Assembly (NCBI GenBank): GCA_002748225.1
Contig: PDRU01000082.1
Span: 1 to 17,100 of the forward strand
Direction: 5' to 3'
Length of the DNA stretch: 17,100 nt
DNA from: Spirochaetales bacterium
GTDB lineage: Bacteria > Spirochaetota > Spirochaetia > DSM-2461
Shown here: positions 15,164 through 17,100 of the stretch, in pieces
Layout of the letters: every line of letters starts with the position of its first letter
How positions within the stretch are numbered: the stretch's first letter is position 1
Program-made: the position numbers and the translations under genes
The notes under the pieces: model-generated
Told to the model about the DNA's origin: nothing
The model's input: the letters and a program-made list of their open reading frames with translations, nothing else
Database searches by the model: none

Positions 15164-15169
15164 TATAAT
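15164..15169 (+). promoter_or_regulatory. Candidate -10 element of tsaD
   Basis: A perfect TATAAT lies only eight bases before the tsaD ATG. Transcription would start about 15176, giving a practically leaderless mRNA, and there is indeed no Shine-Dalgarno. No real -35 is found at 16-18 bp; that position is the T-tract of the preceding terminator. Confidence 0.4.
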
Positions 15170-15177
15170 TATAAATC

Positions 15178-16194
15178 ATGAATGTACTTGGAATTGAAAC
15201 CAGCTGTGACGAATGTGCCGTGGCTGTTGTTGCCGACGGTAAAACCATTCTTTCCAATGTTATTGCAACCCAGGTGGAGCGCCACGCGCCCTGGAACGGT
15301 GTTGTGCCAGAAATTGCGTCCCGTCTTCATGTGGAATGGATTGAAGAAGTAACAGCCCGTGCTCTTGATGAGGCTGCTTTAGACTTCCACAAAGACATTG
15401 ACGGCATTGCTGTTACCAACAGGCCGGGGCTTATAGGTTCTCTTCTGGTGGGCCTTTCCTATGCGAAAGGTCTGGCCTGGTCTTCCGGTAAACCGTTTGT
15501 GGGAGTGGATCATATCCGCGCCCATCTTTATGCTCCGCATCTTGAATACGAAATTCCCTATCCTCATTTGGGGCTGATTGTTTCCGGAGGCCATACCATT
15601 CTCTGCCGCGTGGATTCTCTGGAGGAAATCAGCATACTGGGAACAACAATAGACGATGCCTGCGGCGAAGCTTTTGACAAAGTGGCCAAGTTCCATAACA
15701 TGGGATACCCCGGCGGAGTTATTCTGGACAAACTGGCGGAAGAAGGTAATGAAAACGCCTATCATTTTCCTCAGCCCCGTCTGCATAAGGGCTCTAACCG
15801 GTACGATGTCTCGTATTCCGGCTTAAAAACAGCCGCGGTGAATCAGCTGGAGCAGTTTCACACTCCGGGTACAGAGCCGTCTTTGGCCAATATTGCCGCT
15901 TCATTCCGAAAAGCGGCTGTTGATATGCTGATTGACCGTGTAGAACGGGCGGCAGAGGACACCGGAATACATTATGTTGCGGCAGGCGGGGGTGTTTCGG
16001 CCAACCGGTATCTGCGGCGCATTCTTGGAGAGCATTCCGGGTTGAAAACTTATTTCCCTTCCATGAAACTCTGTACAGACAACGGGGCCATGATTGCGGC
16101 TCTGGGCTATTACCGGCTTATACAGGGACAAAGCGATTCCCTGAAGCTGAACGCGGCCGCAAGAGTGTCCGGTTTTCGGCGATGTTATCCATAA
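15178..16194 (+). CDS. tsaD: tRNA N6-adenosine threonylcarbamoyltransferase TsaD
   Basis: This 338-residue ASKHA-fold protein (old name Gcp) transfers threonylcarbamoyl to A37 of ANN-decoding tRNAs, with TsaB and TsaE as usual bacterial partners. Motifs are IETSCDE (residues 6-12), HxxxH at His112 and His116 (VDHIRAHLYAP, metal binding), VSGGHT (135-140), DDACGEAFDKVAK (from 159), YSGLKTA and, near the end, AGGGVSANRYLR and CTDNGAMIAALGYY. Length is normal for the family. The ATG at 15178 is chosen because the conserved ETSCDE is in its usual place only six residues in, although there is no Shine-Dalgarno. TsaB and TsaE are not in this window. Confidence 0.96.
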   Translation: MNVLGIETSCDECAVAVVADGKTILSNVIATQVERHAPWNGVVPEIASRLHVEWIEEVTARALDEAALDFHKDIDGIAVTNRPGLIGSLLVGLSYAKGLAWSSGKPFVGVDHIRAHLYAPHLEYEIPYPHLGLIVSGGHTILCRVDSLEEISILGTTIDDACGEAFDKVAKFHNMGYPGGVILDKLAEEGNENAYHFPQPRLHKGSNRYDVSYSGLKTAAVNQLEQFHTPGTEPSLANIAASFRKAAVDMLIDRVERAAEDTGIHYVAAGGGVSANRYLRRILGEHSGLKTYFPSMKLCTDNGAMIAALGYYRLIQGQSDSLKLNAAARVSGFRRCYP

Positions 16195-16207
16195 TATTCT
16201 TAATCCG

Positions 16208-16234
16208 TTGACCAGCTTGCCTGTAATGTATAAT
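16208..16234 (+). promoter_or_regulatory. Predicted promoter of apt
   Basis: TTGACC (16208-16213) and a perfect TATAAT (16229-16234) are 15 bp apart, slightly short of the ideal 17. A start near 16241 would leave a 37-nt leader containing the GGAGGAG ribosome site. A 7-bp inverted repeat, TGCCTGT (16218-16224) and ACAGGCA (16252-16258), flanks the -10 and the start point. Confidence 0.5.
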
Positions 16235-16277
16235 GTTGCCGTTGTTGCTTGACAGGCATTTATGGAGGAGATTTGGC

Positions 16278-16817
16278 ATGAGTACTCAGTATAATCTTGA
16301 TAATGCTATACGTAAAATCCCTGATTACCCCAAGAAAGGAATTCTTTTTTATGACATTACCAGTATTCTGACCAATCCGGAGGCTTTTCAATACTGTGTC
16401 AGCCGTATGGTTGATATTTACCGCAATACAGATGTTGCGGCTGTTGCGGGAATAGAATCGCGCGGATTCATATTTGCCGCACCGCTGGCCGACCGTCTGG
16501 GCATTCCCCTGATACTGGTGCGTAAGGCCGGTAAGCTGCCGGGCGACACCTGGCGGGAAGACTACCAGCTGGAATACGGCCAGGCCGCGGTGGAAATTCA
16601 TAAAAGCGATGTTCCCGCCGGAAAGGACGTACTGCTTATAGACGATTTAATTGCTACCGGAGGCACCCTCAGCGCGGCCAAAAGTATTCTTGAAAAAGGC
16701 GGTGCCAGAGTGAAGAATGTTTTCGGTATTATCGGGCTGAGCTTTCTCAACTATCAGGAAAAACTTCCGGGTGTAACCGTTACAACACTGGTTAATTATG
16801 AAAGCGAGACAGTTTAA
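16278..16817 (+). CDS. apt: Adenine phosphoribosyltransferase
   Basis: The 179-residue enzyme makes AMP from adenine and PRPP in purine salvage. The N-terminus with IRKIPDYPKKGILFYDITSI is typical of Apt, as are GIESRGFIFAAPLA (from residue 58), VRKAGKLPGDT (81-91) and the PRPP-binding loop VLLIDDLIATGGT (118-130). Length matches the family (170-180). The start at 16278 has a strong GGAGGAG seven bases upstream. An in-frame ATG at 16233 would add 15 unlike-family residues and overlaps the predicted -10, so it is not used. It is on the same strand as tsaD, 83 bp after it, with its own promoter. Confidence 0.96.
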   Translation: MSTQYNLDNAIRKIPDYPKKGILFYDITSILTNPEAFQYCVSRMVDIYRNTDVAAVAGIESRGFIFAAPLADRLGIPLILVRKAGKLPGDTWREDYQLEYGQAAVEIHKSDVPAGKDVLLIDDLIATGGTLSAAKSILEKGGARVKNVFGIIGLSFLNYQEKLPGVTVTTLVNYESETV

Positions 16818-16825
16818 GCGGTGCA

Positions 16826-16854
16826 TTGAGGAATAAAATCCTGGCTGTTAATCT
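16826..16854 (+). promoter_or_regulatory. Possible promoter of the downstream lipoprotein gene
   Basis: TTGAGG (16826-16831) and TAATCT (16849-16854) are separated by 17 bp in the apt-lipoprotein spacer. The match is moderate. No terminator is seen after apt, so readthrough from apt is also possible. Confidence 0.3.
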
Positions 16855-16889
16855 TTTATATTCTTAGTCTCTTTCAGCTGGAGAGTTGT

Positions 16890-17100
16890 GTGAAATTAGT
16901 AAAATATTTCTTTATAGCTTTTGCTGTTTTACTGCTTTTAACCGGCTGCCGGTTCTCCCTGTTTGACCTGCTTCCAATGCCTGGTTCTCTGGATGATTCT
17001 TTTGGTTCAGGCGGGAAAGTAGTAACGCCAATTGGCATGAGTCATGATATGATCCGGGCAGTGGCCTTCCAGCCTGACGGAAAGATTGTGGCGGCGGGAT
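16890..17100 (+). CDS. Putative lipoprotein with delta-60 repeat, truncated by window end
   Basis: A GTG start at 16890, with GGAG six bases upstream, opens a frame that stays open to the last base. Residues 1-20 (MKLVKYFFIAFAVLLLLTGC) are a lipoprotein signal peptide with lipobox LTGC, so Cys20 is the lipid-anchored residue. The visible mature part, about residues 33-70, starts with SLDDSFGSGGKVVTPIG and ends with AVAFQPDGKIVAAG. This matches the delta-60 repeat (TIGR02608/DUF5122 type), a tandem unit of roughly 50-60 residues that probably folds into a beta-propeller-like structure. More repeats are expected beyond the window. It is probably a surface or periplasmic protein; its function and ligand are unknown. 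Confidence 0.8.
   Translation, partial: MKLVKYFFIAFAVLLLLTGCRFSLFDLLPMPGSLDDSFGSGGKVVTPIGMSHDMIRAVAFQPDGKIVAAG

Noticed and set aside
16233..16277. Upstream in-frame ATG for apt at 16233
   Set aside because: It overlaps the TATAAT of the predicted promoter and lacks a ribosome site; the ATG at 16278 has GGAGGAG and gives the normal family length.
1..17100. CRISPR arrays, insertion sequences, prophage, tRNA or rRNA genes
   Set aside because: No regularly spaced repeats, transposase or integrase motifs, or tRNA/rRNA-like sequences were seen on either strand.

Overview
The window looks like spirochaete chromosome. The evidence is an flhO/flgF-flgG-flgJ-like rod cluster next to a group 2 sigma factor and tsaD, lipoproteins with relaxed lipoboxes, and a CHASE2 adenylate cyclase. 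As I recall, flhO, flgG, rpoS, gcp/tsaD and apt also lie close together in Borrelia burgdorferi. Base composition is moderate (near half G+C by eye). I cannot name the genus. All 15 genes are intact apart from those cut by the window edges, and I see no insertion sequence, prophage, CRISPR array, tRNA or rRNA.

Layout. Positions 1-2998 (minus strand) hold pyruvate dehydrogenase: aceE, followed by the first part of a lipoyl protein, probably aceF. The 233-bp divergent region 2999-3231 has a good promoter for each direction and a perfect 22-bp palindrome abutting the -35 of the rightward promoter. Positions 3232-8153 (plus) are a complete branched-chain amino acid ABC operon, livJHMGF, with a large hairpin plus T-run between livJ and livH. 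A ribonuclease Z gene (8167-9141) follows livF by 13 bp. A 948-residue CHASE2 adenylate cyclase (9153-11999, minus) converges on it. Positions 12120-14085 (plus) carry three flagellar rod genes. A group 2 sigma factor (14246-15091) ends at a textbook terminator, followed by tsaD (15178-16194), apt (16278-16817) and the start of a lipoprotein with a delta-60 repeat (16890 to the window end).

The most interesting signal is upstream of the sigma factor gene. A canonical sigma-54 promoter (TTGGCAC-N5-TTGC, GG-N10-GC spacing) sits so close to the ATG that the predicted transcript has only about 4 nt of leader and no Shine-Dalgarno. It suggests an RpoN-to-RpoS-type cascade like that of Borrelia, placed beside flagellar genes in the same synteny. 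A second point of interest is the palindrome between aceE and livJ, which could be the operator of an unidentified regulator linking pyruvate oxidation and amino acid uptake. Otherwise the genes are ordinary core functions: acetyl-CoA formation, amino acid import, tRNA maturation and modification (rnz, tsaD), purine salvage (apt), motility and cAMP signalling.
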